In this document: positions 35,750 to 45,470 of the stretch, piece after piece
Layout of the letters: each line of letters begins with the position of its first letter
Position numbering within the stretch: position 1 is the stretch's first letter
DNA from: Flagellimonas sp. HMM57
GTDB lineage: Bacteria > Bacteroidota > Bacteroidia > Flavobacteriales > Flavobacteriaceae
DNA length: 64,000 bases
Direction: 5' to 3'
Assembly (NCBI RefSeq): GCF_021390175.1
Contig: NZ_CP090004.1
Span: forward strand, 2,595,001 to 2,659,000
Made by a program: the position numbers and the translations under genes
Notes under the pieces: model-generated
The model's input: only the letters and a program-made list of their open reading frames with translations
Database searches by the model: none
Told to the model about the DNA's origin: nothing

Positions 35750-37201
35750 ATGAGTGAACATTTATTTGGTGGCGAAACGCCCAATCAAGATAGTGGGGAT
35801 GAAGTAAAAAAAGACCTAAAAGGTCTTCTTAGCAGTGTCCGAAAGTTTCTCTCTGAACTTTTGGAGATACGTTCCAACACAGACGCGGCGGCAACCAAAG
35901 AATCCATAATTGCGGACATTCCCTTTAAAGGACATACTTCTTGGATTTTAATTTGTTCCATATTTATAGCTTCCATAGGATTGAACGCCAATTCAACAGC
36001 TGTTGTTATTGGAGCTATGTTAATTTCTCCCTTAATGGGTCCAATTTTGGGAATGGGGCTCTCCTTGGCCATCAATGACATTGATACTCTACGAAGATCG
36101 CTAAAGAATTTTGCAGTAATGGTTGTGTTAAGCGTCATTACTGCATTTCTCTTTTTTTACCTATTTCCGCTTCGCGATGAATCTTCAGAGCTTTTGGCAA
36201 GGACCAAACCTGATATTCGGGATGTTCTGATCGCTTTTTTTGGAGGACTGGCCCTGGTTATCGCACGGGCAAAAAAAGGAACCATTGCCAGCGTTATCTT
36301 TGGTGTGGCAATTGCCACCGCACTTATGCCACCACTTTGTACCGTAGGTTTTGGTTTGGCTATAGGGAAATTGGAGTATGCATGGGGTGCAATGTATCTG
36401 TTCATCATCAATACCATGTTTATTGGCTTGGCTACTTTTCTGGTCATCAAGTTTTTACGATTTCCAATGGTGCGCTATGCCAATTCCCAAAAACGTCGCT
36501 TTATTGCTAGAATGGCATCTATTACTGGGATTGCGGTTATGATTCCGGCAGGGTTCACCTTTTATCAAGTTTTTCAGGAATCCCTTTTTAAGAAGCAGGC
36601 ACAGGAGTTTTTAAAAGATACTATTGAGATTTATCAATTTAATTCATCTGGACGTTATGTGGATAATCTAACAAAAATTCAATACATAGATGATGGAACT
36701 TCATTGATAGAACTTGTTTGTATGGGCGATGAATTGATTCCCGATAACGTTATCAACACGTGGCGAGCCCAAAAAAATGAGTTTTCTAGATTAAAAGATG
36801 CAGAGTTTAGGGTTTTACAAGGTGGCAGGGATGATTCTGAAGAGAAATTCAACTACGTTAGTGAACTCTATGAACGAAATAAGGCAGATTTGCTAACCAA
36901 GGATGAACAAATACGATTGTTGGAAGCTGAACTGGCCCACCTAACCAAGAATGCTGAAAAACAAATTCCATTCAAAAGCATAAGCGCAGAGGCCAAGGCT
37001 AATTATGGGAATATTACTGGTTTGGGGTTTTCATACCAAATACAAACAGACTTCAATAAGCTAGATACCGTGCCCGTTTTTGAAGTAAAATGGAAAGAAA
37101 ACCTTCGTAAAAGCCAAAAAACCTCTGATCAACAGAAACTGTCCCGATGGCTAAAGCTAAGATTGCAAGATTCGACCGTAGTTGTCCGTGAGACTGATTA
37201 A
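35750..37201 (+). CDS. DUF389-family membrane protein
   Basis: The 483-residue protein has a hydrophobic region with about six membrane segments (about 60-275) containing the DUF389 motif VVIGAMLISPLMGPILGMG, and a long charged C-terminal half with a helical segment near 370-400 (LLTKDEQIRLLEAELAHL). The function of the family is unknown. It starts 2 bp after manC. Its stop codon directly abuts the stop of the convergent metallophosphoesterase gene, with no bases between them. Confidence 0.88.
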   Translation: MSEHLFGGETPNQDSGDEVKKDLKGLLSSVRKFLSELLEIRSNTDAAATKESIIADIPFKGHTSWILICSIFIASIGLNANSTAVVIGAMLISPLMGPILGMGLSLAINDIDTLRRSLKNFAVMVVLSVITAFLFFYLFPLRDESSELLARTKPDIRDVLIAFFGGLALVIARAKKGTIASVIFGVAIATALMPPLCTVGFGLAIGKLEYAWGAMYLFIINTMFIGLATFLVIKFLRFPMVRYANSQKRRFIARMASITGIAVMIPAGFTFYQVFQESLFKKQAQEFLKDTIEIYQFNSSGRYVDNLTKIQYIDDGTSLIELVCMGDELIPDNVINTWRAQKNEFSRLKDAEFRVLQGGRDDSEEKFNYVSELYERNKADLLTKDEQIRLLEAELAHLTKNAEKQIPFKSISAEAKANYGNITGLGFSYQIQTDFNKLDTVPVFEVKWKENLRKSQKTSDQQKLSRWLKLRLQDSTVVVRETD

Positions 37202-39028
37202 TCATTCTTTAAATAGCATTCCAGAACCTGGAATATCTTCTTCATCGTTCCATGCCGGAAACCAAAAATGATACGTTGGATTCTCATCTTCTGTGTCATA
37301 GTCGGAATATCCGATTCCAAAACGTAGTGAAGACCAATCATCACCATATTTGCCGTTAAGATATGATACTGGAATAGAAAATTCCATGTGCATTCCTTTA
37401 TCCGTTTTCTTTTGTGCCGCCAATATCTTAACAGGAAGTCTTTCTTCGCGATAAACGGTTTTTTCCGACCTAAATGTACGCAGATATGATATCCATTCAC
37501 TTCCTCTCCCTTGTCCTTCATTAAAAGCACTTAGATGGATGGGGCGGGCGTCAAAAGCTAGTATCAAACCATCTTGTTTCCAATATGAGCCTTCATCGTT
37601 GACCAAAAATTCGTCATCCGTTAAATCAACTGCCACGTAAAAATTTTTGTCATCAAATGCTGTAGCAAACTTCAAAGAGCAATCATCATTGCCATCATAA
37701 TCAAAAGGAGACCCATCCATATTGTCTGCACTTATCCAATCGGTGTCCCATTCTTTGAGATTTCCGTCCAATCTTATTTTTGAAACAGCAGTGACCTTGT
37801 TTTTATAGAATGGCATGAATTTTAAGTTTGACGTAAAAGCAACATTGGGTTTGTCCTTAAATTCATAAGTGATTTCGGCTTCAATATCCAATTTAGAAAA
37901 AGCATCCAACATTTTGCTGTTGATGTTGCGGATGTTAAGGTTGAAGGTGGTTACATCATTAGGTTCAACTACAAATAAATCTTCTTCCAATTCATAGAAC
38001 AGATCATTATTGGCATGCCCCGTCAATTTTACATGCATTCGGGTATCTGTGCTATTGGTAGCCTTTACGGTTGCCATAATGGTCTCAGGTTGTTTTTCTT
38101 CGAGATAAACGGGCTCTATACGAACGGGAAAGGGTCTGTCCCTAACGAGTTTTACCATTTCTTCCGTGGTAATATCTTCATCCCAAATTCCATCTAAAAA
38201 TAAATTGGCCAAAATAGGCCCATCATCTGTCATGGTGGCCCATACCACATGATCAAACTCGCCATAAGCCTTGCCTCTGAGCCTACTTCCCCCACCAGTA
38301 GTGGCAAGTGCTATGTATTTGCCATTGTTTCTTTGAGATTTCCAATAACGATGATAATGTCCCGCAAAAACATTATGATTTCTTTTTTGTAACAAGGCTT
38401 CAACATCCTTCCATCGTTTGGTATCTTCTTGGACCCATAGCGGTTGATGTAAAAAAACAAGGGTCCATTTTACATCTGCGTTGTCTTCCAAAGTCTTTTT
38501 GATGTAGTCGTACTGCTTGTCATCAATGGTGCCTCTGCCTGCACCGCGAAGGTTGTCCTCGGAATTCAAGCAAAGAAAAAGCACGTCTTTATATACAAAA
38601 TGATAATAAGAGACCCCAAATAGTTCATTCCATTTTTCTTCCATGACCTCATTGGTGATATCGTGGTTGCCGGGGACATAGAAAAAGGGGGATTTGAGAT
38701 TTTTTATGAAACCTTGAAATTCATTCCATTCTGCATTAAGCCGCACGGTATCCCGTGTATAACCATCTATTAAATCACCTACGCTCATTACAAATTCTGG
38801 TTGGAGTAAGTTTAGCTTTTCAACGCCCTTTGCAAAGACTCCAGGTCTTCTTCCCCCGGTACGGTCCGTTACAATGGCAAATTGAAATTGTTCTGGCGAG
38901 GCATTCCAATCTATGTGGTTCCAAGGCTTTTGTTCCGTGGGAATGTCGATATAGATGGTTGGTTTATCTTGTGCGTAACTTATTGAAAAATAAAGTAATA
39001 GGACGGGTACTAAAAAATATGGCTTCAT
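37202..39028 (-). CDS. Secreted metallophosphoesterase with C-terminal CBM9-like domain
   Basis: The 608-residue protein has a signal peptide (about 1-19, ending SYAQ). The calcineurin-like phosphoesterase domain (about 45-285) shows its metal-binding blocks: TDRTGG, SVGDLIDG, VPGNHD, LHQPLW and GHYHRYW. The last 200 residues (IRLDGNLKEWDTDW near 420 through FWFPAWNDEED) resemble a carbohydrate-binding module family 9-like domain. It probably acts in the periplasm or on the surface on an extracellular phosphate ester; the substrate is unknown. Confidence 0.88.
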   Translation of the reverse strand: MKPYFLVPVLLLYFSISYAQDKPTIYIDIPTEQKPWNHIDWNASPEQFQFAIVTDRTGGRRPGVFAKGVEKLNLLQPEFVMSVGDLIDGYTRDTVRLNAEWNEFQGFIKNLKSPFFYVPGNHDITNEVMEEKWNELFGVSYYHFVYKDVLFLCLNSEDNLRGAGRGTIDDKQYDYIKKTLEDNADVKWTLVFLHQPLWVQEDTKRWKDVEALLQKRNHNVFAGHYHRYWKSQRNNGKYIALATTGGGSRLRGKAYGEFDHVVWATMTDDGPILANLFLDGIWDEDITTEEMVKLVRDRPFPVRIEPVYLEEKQPETIMATVKATNSTDTRMHVKLTGHANNDLFYELEEDLFVVEPNDVTTFNLNIRNINSKMLDAFSKLDIEAEITYEFKDKPNVAFTSNLKFMPFYKNKVTAVSKIRLDGNLKEWDTDWISADNMDGSPFDYDGNDDCSLKFATAFDDKNFYVAVDLTDDEFLVNDEGSYWKQDGLILAFDARPIHLSAFNEGQGRGSEWISYLRTFRSEKTVYREERLPVKILAAQKKTDKGMHMEFSIPVSYLNGKYGDDWSSLRFGIGYSDYDTEDENPTYHFWFPAWNDEEDIPGSGMLFKE

Positions 39029-39116
39029 GCTTTAATTTTGTCCTAAATTCTACAATCATCCTGAACAAAACTACTTTTTAAGTTTAAGGTAGAGTTACGA
39101 TTTGAAGCCGAAGTGC

Positions 39117-39884
39117 CTAATTTCTTTCCTCAATGTACATTTGACGTACTTTTTTGAAAAGTTCTGAAGAATACACAAAATTGGTGACTGCCTCATTATC
39201 CGTTTTAAAGATTTCTTTGTTGGTCCCTTCCCATTCTTTAAGTCCATCTTTGAGAAAGATGATTTTTTCACCAATTTCCATAACAGAGTTCATGTCATGG
39301 GTATTGATTATGGTAGTGATATCGTATTCCTTTGTAATTTCTTGGATAAGGGTATCTATTAAAATAGCTGTTTTAGGATCAAGACCTGAGTTGGGCTCGT
39401 CACAGAAAAGGTATTTTGGGTTCATGACAATAGCTCGTGCAATCGCAACTCTTTTTTGCATTCCACCAGAAATTTCTGAAGGGTATTTTTTATGGGCTTC
39501 TACTAGATTAACACGTTCCAGTACAAAATCTACGCGATCTTGCTTTTCAGCTTTTGCTTGCTTTGTGAACATATTAAGGGGAAACATAACATTTTCTTCG
39601 ACCGTCATAGAATCGAAAAGAGCACTTCCTTGGAATACCATTCCCATCTCCTGTCTTAAGTCTCGTTTCTCAGCTGTTGAAAGACTGGAGTATAAACGTT
39701 GGTTATAATTAATATTACCTTGTTCCGGCTCAAAGAGTCCTAAAAGGCATTTTAAAAAGACGGTTTTTCCCGATCCACTTTGTCCTATGATCAAATTGGT
39801 TTTCCCGCTATCAAAAGTTGCGCTGATACCTTTTAAAATGTGAGCATCTCCAAATGACTTGTGTATATTGTCTACCTGTATCAT
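39117..39884 (-). CDS. mlaF: MlaF-like phospholipid transport ATPase
   Basis: From ATG 39884 the protein has 255 residues starting MIQVDNIHKSFGDAH; a longer frame from 39944 would begin inside mlaE without family similarity. Walker A is GQSGSGKT near 35, the signature EISGGMQKRVAIARAI near 135, and Walker B FCDEPNSGLD near 157. It powers lipid transfer between the membranes, keeping outer-membrane asymmetry. Its ATG overlaps the mlaE stop by one base. No MlaD-type (MCE) protein is encoded next to it, although one would be expected somewhere. Confidence 0.9.
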   Translation of the reverse strand: MIQVDNIHKSFGDAHILKGISATFDSGKTNLIIGQSGSGKTVFLKCLLGLFEPEQGNINYNQRLYSSLSTAEKRDLRQEMGMVFQGSALFDSMTVEENVMFPLNMFTKQAKAEKQDRVDFVLERVNLVEAHKKYPSEISGGMQKRVAIARAIVMNPKYLFCDEPNSGLDPKTAILIDTLIQEITKEYDITTIINTHDMNSVMEIGEKIIFLKDGLKEWEGTNKEIFKTDNEAVTNFVYSSELFKKVRQMYIEERN

Positions 39885-40621
39885 TACCCTAGCATTAATT
39901 GTGTAAGAATGTAGTTGAGAATAATGATAACAACACTGGTCCAAACAAAGGATGTGGTGCTGGCCTTACCAACTTCCAGAGCACCACCTTTCATAAAAAA
40001 ACCATGATAGGAAGGTACCGTTGCAATTACAAAGGCGAATACCAATGTCTTTATGAATGCATAGGTCACATGAAACGAATCAAAATCCATTTGTAGCCCT
40101 TTTATAAACTCTCCGCTCGGGGCATAACCTCCAAAAACTGCGGCAATCCATCCCCCTAAAATTCCTATGAACATGGCTACAGCAACGGCAAAAGGATACA
40201 TTAGCATAGCTATGATCTTTGGGAATACCAAATAGTTCAAGGAATTTACGCCCATTACCTCTAGGGCATCTATTTGTTCGGTAACCCTCATGGTTCCAAT
40301 GCTTGAAGTAATATAGGAGCCAACTTTTCCTGCCATAATTATTGAAGTGAATGTGGGTGCAAATTCAAGTATGACCGATTGCCGTGCAGCAAAACCGATT
40401 AGACTTTTTGGTAGAAATGGATTGTTGAGGTTTAAAGCAGTTTGTATGGTAACAACGCCCCCTATAAAAAATGCTATAAATATGATGATGCCCAAAGAGC
40501 CAAAAATTAGCTCATCGATTTCTTTCAAAATAAGGGATTTCATAATTGACCATTTGGTGGGTTTTTTAAAAACCTCCCATGTCATAATGAAGTATTTTCC
40601 AATCGCTTCAAGATAATTCAT
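39884..40621 (-). CDS. mlaE: MlaE-family phospholipid transport permease
   Basis: The 245-residue inner-membrane protein has about five hydrophobic segments and the MlaE/YrbE signature: GSYITSSIGTMRVTEQIDAL (about 101-120) followed by EVMGVNSLNYLVFPKI. It forms the channel part of the Mla-type ABC transporter with MlaF, encoded directly downstream with translational coupling. Confidence 0.93.
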   Translation of the reverse strand: MNYLEAIGKYFIMTWEVFKKPTKWSIMKSLILKEIDELIFGSLGIIIFIAFFIGGVVTIQTALNLNNPFLPKSLIGFAARQSVILEFAPTFTSIIMAGKVGSYITSSIGTMRVTEQIDALEVMGVNSLNYLVFPKIIAMLMYPFAVAVAMFIGILGGWIAAVFGGYAPSGEFIKGLQMDFDSFHVTYAFIKTLVFAFVIATVPSYHGFFMKGGALEVGKASTTSFVWTSVVIIILNYILTQLMLG

Positions 40622-40706
40622 GCGCTAAATGTAGACTTGCGGACATAAAAATAAGAATATTGCCGTGCATTTAACCTTGATTTAAAATTTAATAGGTTTT
40701 ATTGAA

Positions 40707-40714
40707 TAGTTTTG
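40707..40714 (+). promoter_or_regulatory. -7 promoter element of the phosphatase gene
   Basis: TAGTTTTG, a perfect TAnnTTTG match 26 bp before ATG 40741. It lies downstream of an alternative TTG start at 40702, so it supports the later start. Confidence 0.45.
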
Positions 40715-40740
40715 TACCCGTTTATAAGCAAATCCTTTCC

Positions 40741-42414
40741 ATGAAGAAATATACATTTTTACTTGTTTTAGTTGCTCTTTCCATATCTGCTTGCATGATG
40801 GCCCAGCGTAAAAAAAAGAATGCAATTGTTGAGGAGCAACCTGTTCAAATTGCCCAATCACCAAAACTTGTAGTAGGTATTGTTGTTGATCAAATGCGAT
40901 ATGATTATTTAACGCGTTTTTGGAATCATTATGGAGAAGGTGGTTTTAAGCGTTTGGTGAACGATGGATTTAACTGTAAAAATCATCATTTTAACTATGC
41001 CCCAACCAGTACGGGTCCTGGGCACGCATCTGTTTACACAGGAACAACGCCAGCCGTTCATGGAATCATTGGCAACGATTGGTATGATAAGGTAAGGGAC
41101 AGGTCTTTATATTGCGCAGGCGATGATAATTATAATTCTGTAGGTACAACCTCAAATGCTGGCAAGATGTCACCTAATAATATGTTGACCACGACCATAA
41201 CCGATCAATTGAGGTTACATACCCAAAAACGTGGCAAAGTAATAGCTGTGGCCGTAAAAGATAGAGGAGCTGTACTGCCCGGAGGCCATATGGCCAACGC
41301 AGCCTATTGGTTTGAAGGGGATAACAAAGGTAAATGGATTAGTAGTTCCTATTATATGCAAGAACTTCCTAAATGGGTTATGGATTTTAATGCATCGGGG
41401 AAAATAGAAGAATACAAAAAACCTTGGACTACATTAAAGGATATTGCCACTTATTTAGAAAGTGGTAGTGATAATAACAACTATGAAAGTCCATTTGAAG
41501 ACGAAGTAACCCCGGTTTTTCCGCACAGTACTCCGAACTTATTGGATAAGAACAAGGATTTTGAGATTTTGAAGTATACGCCTTATGGAAATAGTATTAC
41601 TGCAGATTTTGCATTGGAAGCTTTGGAGAAAGAGAATTTAGGCATAGATGCCATTACTGATTTTCTGGCAATAAGTTTTTCAAGTACGGACTACATCGGA
41701 CATAAATTTGGAGTCAATTCCAAAGAGATTCAAGATACTTACTTACGATTGGATTTGGATCTGGAACGAATCCTTGCCGCTCTGGACGAGAAAGTTGGTA
41801 AAGGTGAGTATACGGTATTTTTAACTGCAGATCACGGAGCCATAAATGTTCCAGCATATTTAAAAGATCAAAGAATTCCAGCGGGATATCTGGATTTTGA
41901 TAGTAACAAAAAAAGATTTGACGAGTTTTTGATGTATAAATATGGAACAACGGACATTGTCAAAGGGATGAGCAATTCCCAAATCTTTCTGGATAAAAAA
42001 GTGATTGCAAACCTTGATATGGATTTAGATGATGTAGAGGAAGAAATTGCTGGTGAAATGCTTACATACGATGGTATCGAAAAAGTATATACAGGTTATC
42101 AAATGTGGAATAATGCCTACACTTCTGGATTACCCTATATTTTACAAAATGGATGGAACCAAAAAAGGTCTGGCGATATACTTTATGTTCAGCCCCCAGG
42201 ATTTGCTTCTTACATGGCAACAGGTTCTACCCATGGTTCGCCAATGATTTATGACACTCATGTACCTTTGTTGCTATACGGAAACGGAATAAAAAAAGGA
42301 AGTACCGCAAAAAGAACGGAGATTCCTGACATTGCACCAACAATTGCCACATTGCTTGGTATTGCTTTCCCGAACGGGACAACAGGTGAACCAATAGCTG
42401 AGGTATTGGATTGA
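40741..42414 (+). CDS. PafA-like alkaline phosphatase, lipoprotein
   Basis: From ATG 40741 the protein has 557 residues, with a lipoprotein signal ending in ISAC (C18). It belongs to the alkaline phosphatase superfamily: D50 in VVDQMRYD is the expected metal ligand, and the nucleophile is a Thr in APTSTGPGHASVYTG (about 87-101). TADHGA near 362 and STHGSPMIYDTHVPLLLYG near 503 complete the metal site. Enzymes of this type release phosphate from organic esters outside the cytoplasm, useful in phosphate-poor sea water. Confidence 0.92.
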   Translation: MKKYTFLLVLVALSISACMMAQRKKKNAIVEEQPVQIAQSPKLVVGIVVDQMRYDYLTRFWNHYGEGGFKRLVNDGFNCKNHHFNYAPTSTGPGHASVYTGTTPAVHGIIGNDWYDKVRDRSLYCAGDDNYNSVGTTSNAGKMSPNNMLTTTITDQLRLHTQKRGKVIAVAVKDRGAVLPGGHMANAAYWFEGDNKGKWISSSYYMQELPKWVMDFNASGKIEEYKKPWTTLKDIATYLESGSDNNNYESPFEDEVTPVFPHSTPNLLDKNKDFEILKYTPYGNSITADFALEALEKENLGIDAITDFLAISFSSTDYIGHKFGVNSKEIQDTYLRLDLDLERILAALDEKVGKGEYTVFLTADHGAINVPAYLKDQRIPAGYLDFDSNKKRFDEFLMYKYGTTDIVKGMSNSQIFLDKKVIANLDMDLDDVEEEIAGEMLTYDGIEKVYTGYQMWNNAYTSGLPYILQNGWNQKRSGDILYVQPPGFASYMATGSTHGSPMIYDTHVPLLLYGNGIKKGSTAKRTEIPDIAPTIATLLGIAFPNGTTGEPIAEVLD

Positions 42415-42938
42415 TTTAAATGAAACCATCTCTTATATTTTGGTTGCATTCAATTTATATGTAAGGCATCAATTTCATTACTGGTTCCAGCGTATCCATT
42501 ACATTTCTTATCAGCAATTTCGTCATGAGGCAAGTATATTCTATAGGGTACAGAAATAACCCACCATGTATTCTACCCTGTTATCAAAATAGTCCTGACC
42601 AGAAATTTACGTCTGTAATTGACTTACTGCAATTAAAAAGACAAAAACCTGAGAGTAATTTCTAAGAAAAAATCCTACTTAAAAAATGTTTATGATATCA
42701 CGTAGTTCATTCATCACGAAGGCATATAGTTTTGCTTTAAAAATAGTCTGCAAGTGTAATGTATTATAGTTTGAATTGATGAATACCTGTTATGAATTAA
42801 ACAATTGATAATCAACTATATAAAAATGTTAAAATATATCAATTAAGAGATAAAAAATAAAGTGAAATTTCAGATTTCTGTATGATAATATAATCAGCAA
42901 ATGGAATGTTTATCTTAAAGTTGTTTTTCAGAAATGTT
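42415..42938. other. 524-bp AT-rich gap, possibly with gene remnants
   Basis: There is no intact gene. On the minus strand, 42450-42572 is a stop-to-stop frame of 40 codons that reads protein-like (TWWVISVPYRIYLPHDE, then NGYAGTSNEIDALHIN) but has no start codon. On the + strand, a 46-codon frame from ATG 42525 covers part of the same stretch. One of these may be the tail of a decayed gene. The right half (42680-42930) is very AT-rich with nothing recognisable. Confidence 0.35.
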
Positions 42939-43784
42939 TTAAGACAGTTTTGACCAAATACCTTTCCATCGATATTTTCTGATAAAGCTACCTTCTTCTC
43001 TAGAGACATATCTTGGCAATTGATGAATGACCGCTTTGAAGTAACCTATAAGCATTTGAAAGAAGAGATTTGGGCTTTTTGCCTGCCATGCCATCTTTAA
43101 CGCAGCTATTTTCGTAAGCAGGATTCCGTACCTCATTTTGTACAGAGCCTGGCCTTTAATTTTATAATTTTTGGAGCTGTAACCATGTCCCGTAGGACGA
43201 AGGTGCTTCACTTTTAGCCCAGGGTCGGTTTTTGTTTCAAAATCATGGTATTTGGCCAAGAGCACATCTACGGTATCCCAACCAACTCCAGGACGCAATC
43301 CGCCAATCTTATTAAAGCAAGCTTTATGATAGAGTTTAATGGGACCACGAATATGGTTTTTATCCGCGATATTTTCATAAACCCATTCTTCTCCCTTTTT
43401 TATGTAAAGTAATCCGGAGCACATTCCTAACTTCCAGTTGCTTTGGAAATGATTTAACATGACTTCGAAATAATTAGATGGAAGGATAATATCGGCATCA
43501 AACTTTCCTACTAAATCATAATTTGAAGCATGTCGCAAACCAAAGTTGAAGGTGTTCACCACTTTTTTTCCAGGTATATGTACATCTGTTGACACACGTT
43601 GTAAAACTTTAATGAAGTTATATTTTTTTGCGTAATCTGAGGCAATGGAAAAGGTTTTATCACTGGAATTGTCATCCACAATGATAACCTCATCTGGCAA
43701 ATGGGTTTGTGCAACCAACGAGTTTAGACATGCTGTAAGATAGGCCTCTTCGTTATGGGCAGGAATGATAATGCTTATTCGCAT
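42939..43784 (-). CDS. Family 2 glycosyltransferase
   Basis: The 281-residue protein has a GT-A fold: IIIPAHNEEAYLTACLNSL at 4-22, VDDNSSDKT near 36-44, and FDADIILP near 94 with the metal-binding DxD. The C-terminal part has a hydrophobic or amphipathic stretch. It transfers a sugar to an unknown acceptor. It lies 65 bp downstream of the methyltransferase in a fabH-like / methyltransferase / glycosyltransferase cluster. Confidence 0.9.
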   Translation of the reverse strand: MRISIIIPAHNEEAYLTACLNSLVAQTHLPDEVIIVDDNSSDKTFSIASDYAKKYNFIKVLQRVSTDVHIPGKKVVNTFNFGLRHASNYDLVGKFDADIILPSNYFEVMLNHFQSNWKLGMCSGLLYIKKGEEWVYENIADKNHIRGPIKLYHKACFNKIGGLRPGVGWDTVDVLLAKYHDFETKTDPGLKVKHLRPTGHGYSSKNYKIKGQALYKMRYGILLTKIAALKMAWQAKSPNLFFQMLIGYFKAVIHQLPRYVSREEGSFIRKYRWKGIWSKLS

Positions 43785-43849
43785 ACGCTAAAATTCCAAA
43801 AAACTATAGAGATATGCCAATGATTTAATGCTTTCAAACAATTCATGAG

Positions 43850-44371
43850 TTATTCACGCTCTGCATAGACAATGTAGTATCTTGGAGTAAAAAGTCGTAA
43901 CAAGGGGCGAAAACCTAATTTTTTTGTGGGGTTTGTCCATTTGGCCGTATCTTTTATAGTCCATCCTGCTTTTTCCAAAAGCCAATCAAACTGCCAATCC
44001 TCAAATTCGTGGTAATGTCGGTCCCAGGGGTCGGTCTTGCTTTGGTACGCAGATGAAAACCATAATCGCATAGGTATGCTCGCCACCAATTTTTGTGCTT
44101 TAGTTTCTTTCAAGACATTGAAGGGGGCAACTAAATGCTCAAAAATTTCAAAAGCGGTAACCACTTCTGCATTAGAATCGACAATGGTTTCAAAATTTAC
44201 ATCCAAATCCTCTCCTCCCGTATTCTCAACCTGATATCCCTTGGATTTCATGATTTCAGAAAACGGATTTTCCACACCCAAATCTAAAATAGATTCCGAA
44301 GTATTTATGTGCTTTTGTAAAAAGGCTAATGTGTGCTTATAACGTTTGTTGGGAAAGTTGTTTTCGTACAT
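43850..44371 (-). CDS. SAM-dependent methyltransferase
   Basis: The 173-residue class I methyltransferase has a SAM-binding ILDLGVENPF near 30-39, an acidic second motif (GGEDLDVNF near 55), and VVTAFEIFEHLVAPFNVL near 70-87. It is shorter than many stand-alone enzymes but contains the core fold. It begins immediately after the FabH-like stop codon (no gap), so the two are translated from one message. The substrate is unknown. Confidence 0.85.
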   Translation of the reverse strand: MYENNFPNKRYKHTLAFLQKHINTSESILDLGVENPFSEIMKSKGYQVENTGGEDLDVNFETIVDSNAEVVTAFEIFEHLVAPFNVLKETKAQKLVASIPMRLWFSSAYQSKTDPWDRHYHEFEDWQFDWLLEKAGWTIKDTAKWTNPTKKLGFRPLLRLFTPRYYIVYAERE

Positions 44372-45430
44372 CTAATATCTGTAAACAATGGCGTTGATGT
44401 TCATACCAGCGCCAACGCTTGCAAATATAACAACATCTCCCTTTTTTACTTCATGTTGGTCCAGTTCCCCTTTTCGCACCAAATCAAAGAGTGTGGGAAT
44501 TGTTGCTACAGAACTATTGCCCAGTTTATGGATACTCATGGGCATAATGTCTTTTGGAGCTCTCTTACCATATATTCTATAAAACCGTTTTATAATGGCT
44601 TCGTCCATTTTTTCATTAGCCTGGTGGATAAAGACCTTTTTGATTTCGTCAACGGACACTCCGCTTTCATCCAAGCAAGTTGCCATAGCTTTTGGGACAT
44701 GGGTACAGGCGAACTCATAAATTTTTCGCCCGTGCATTTTTATATATCTCGTATCAGAGCACCCTTCACTGGCATATGTTTTATCGAAAAACAGATAATA
44801 TGCTTCCTCATTGGCGTATGTAGCCGAGGTATGGCCCAAAATTTCACCGGACGTCGAATCACCTTCTATGACAGTAGCGCCAGCGCCATCAGAAAAAATC
44901 ATACTATCACGGTCGTACTCATCTATTACTCTGGAAAGCGTTTCGCCACCGATAACAAGGCATTTTTTTGCCAAACCACTTTTGATAAATGCATTGGCTT
45001 GTATGACTCCTTCAATCCAGCCAGGGCAACCGAAAATCATATCGTAAGCAACACATTTAGGATTTTTAATTTTTAGTAGGTGCTTTACTCTAGTGGCCAA
45101 GCTTGGCAATGTATCCCCTTGAATTTTTCCAGGTGTCAAATCACCAAAATTGTGGGCAAAAATGATATAGTCCAGCGATTCTTTCTCTATTCCCGCATCT
45201 TCAATAGCTTTTTCTGCTGCCAAATACCCTAAATCCGAAGTTTTTAGCTCAGCTTGCGCATAACGCCGTTCTGCAATTCCTGTGATGGATTTAAATTTTT
45301 CAATGATGACAGGGTTGTTATCTCCAAAAGTTGCTCCATCACTTCCTAGAAATTCATGGTCTAAAAAGTCTTCATTTTTTGTGATAACAGATGGAATATA
45401 ACTTCCGGTGCCGGTGATGCCAATTTTCAT
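44372..45430 (-). CDS. 3-oxoacyl-ACP synthase III (FabH-like)
   Basis: The 352-residue thiolase-fold condensing enzyme has its catalytic triad at C135 (DMIFGCPGWIEG), H269 (VFIHQAN) and N305 (KLGNSSVAT). It is probably not the housekeeping FabH, because it is encoded with a methyltransferase and a glycosyltransferase rather than with fatty-acid genes. A role in a modified acyl product or surface lipid is inferred. A perfect 20-bp palindrome lies 40 bp upstream of the start. Confidence 0.9.
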   Translation of the reverse strand: MKIGITGTGSYIPSVITKNEDFLDHEFLGSDGATFGDNNPVIIEKFKSITGIAERRYAQAELKTSDLGYLAAEKAIEDAGIEKESLDYIIFAHNFGDLTPGKIQGDTLPSLATRVKHLLKIKNPKCVAYDMIFGCPGWIEGVIQANAFIKSGLAKKCLVIGGETLSRVIDEYDRDSMIFSDGAGATVIEGDSTSGEILGHTSATYANEEAYYLFFDKTYASEGCSDTRYIKMHGRKIYEFACTHVPKAMATCLDESGVSVDEIKKVFIHQANEKMDEAIIKRFYRIYGKRAPKDIMPMSIHKLGNSSVATIPTLFDLVRKGELDQHEVKKGDVVIFASVGAGMNINAIVYRY

Positions 45431-45470
45431 GTCGAGGTTTTAAACGTAAAGTTAATCACAGTAGACAAGT

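Noticed and set aside
39885..39944. N-terminal extension of mlaF by 20 codons
   Set aside because: It lies inside mlaE, has no family similarity, and the TAATG overlap at 39882-39886 is a typical coupled start.
42525..42665. 46-codon frame on the + strand in the gap after the phosphatase gene
   Set aside because: It overlaps an equally plausible minus-strand fragment, has no ribosome binding site or known motif, and could be chance.
44333..45076. 247-codon open frame antisense to the fabH-like gene
   Set aside because: It lies opposite a gene with an intact catalytic triad, and its translation shows no domain, only scattered Cys/Phe/Ile. It is a shadow frame.
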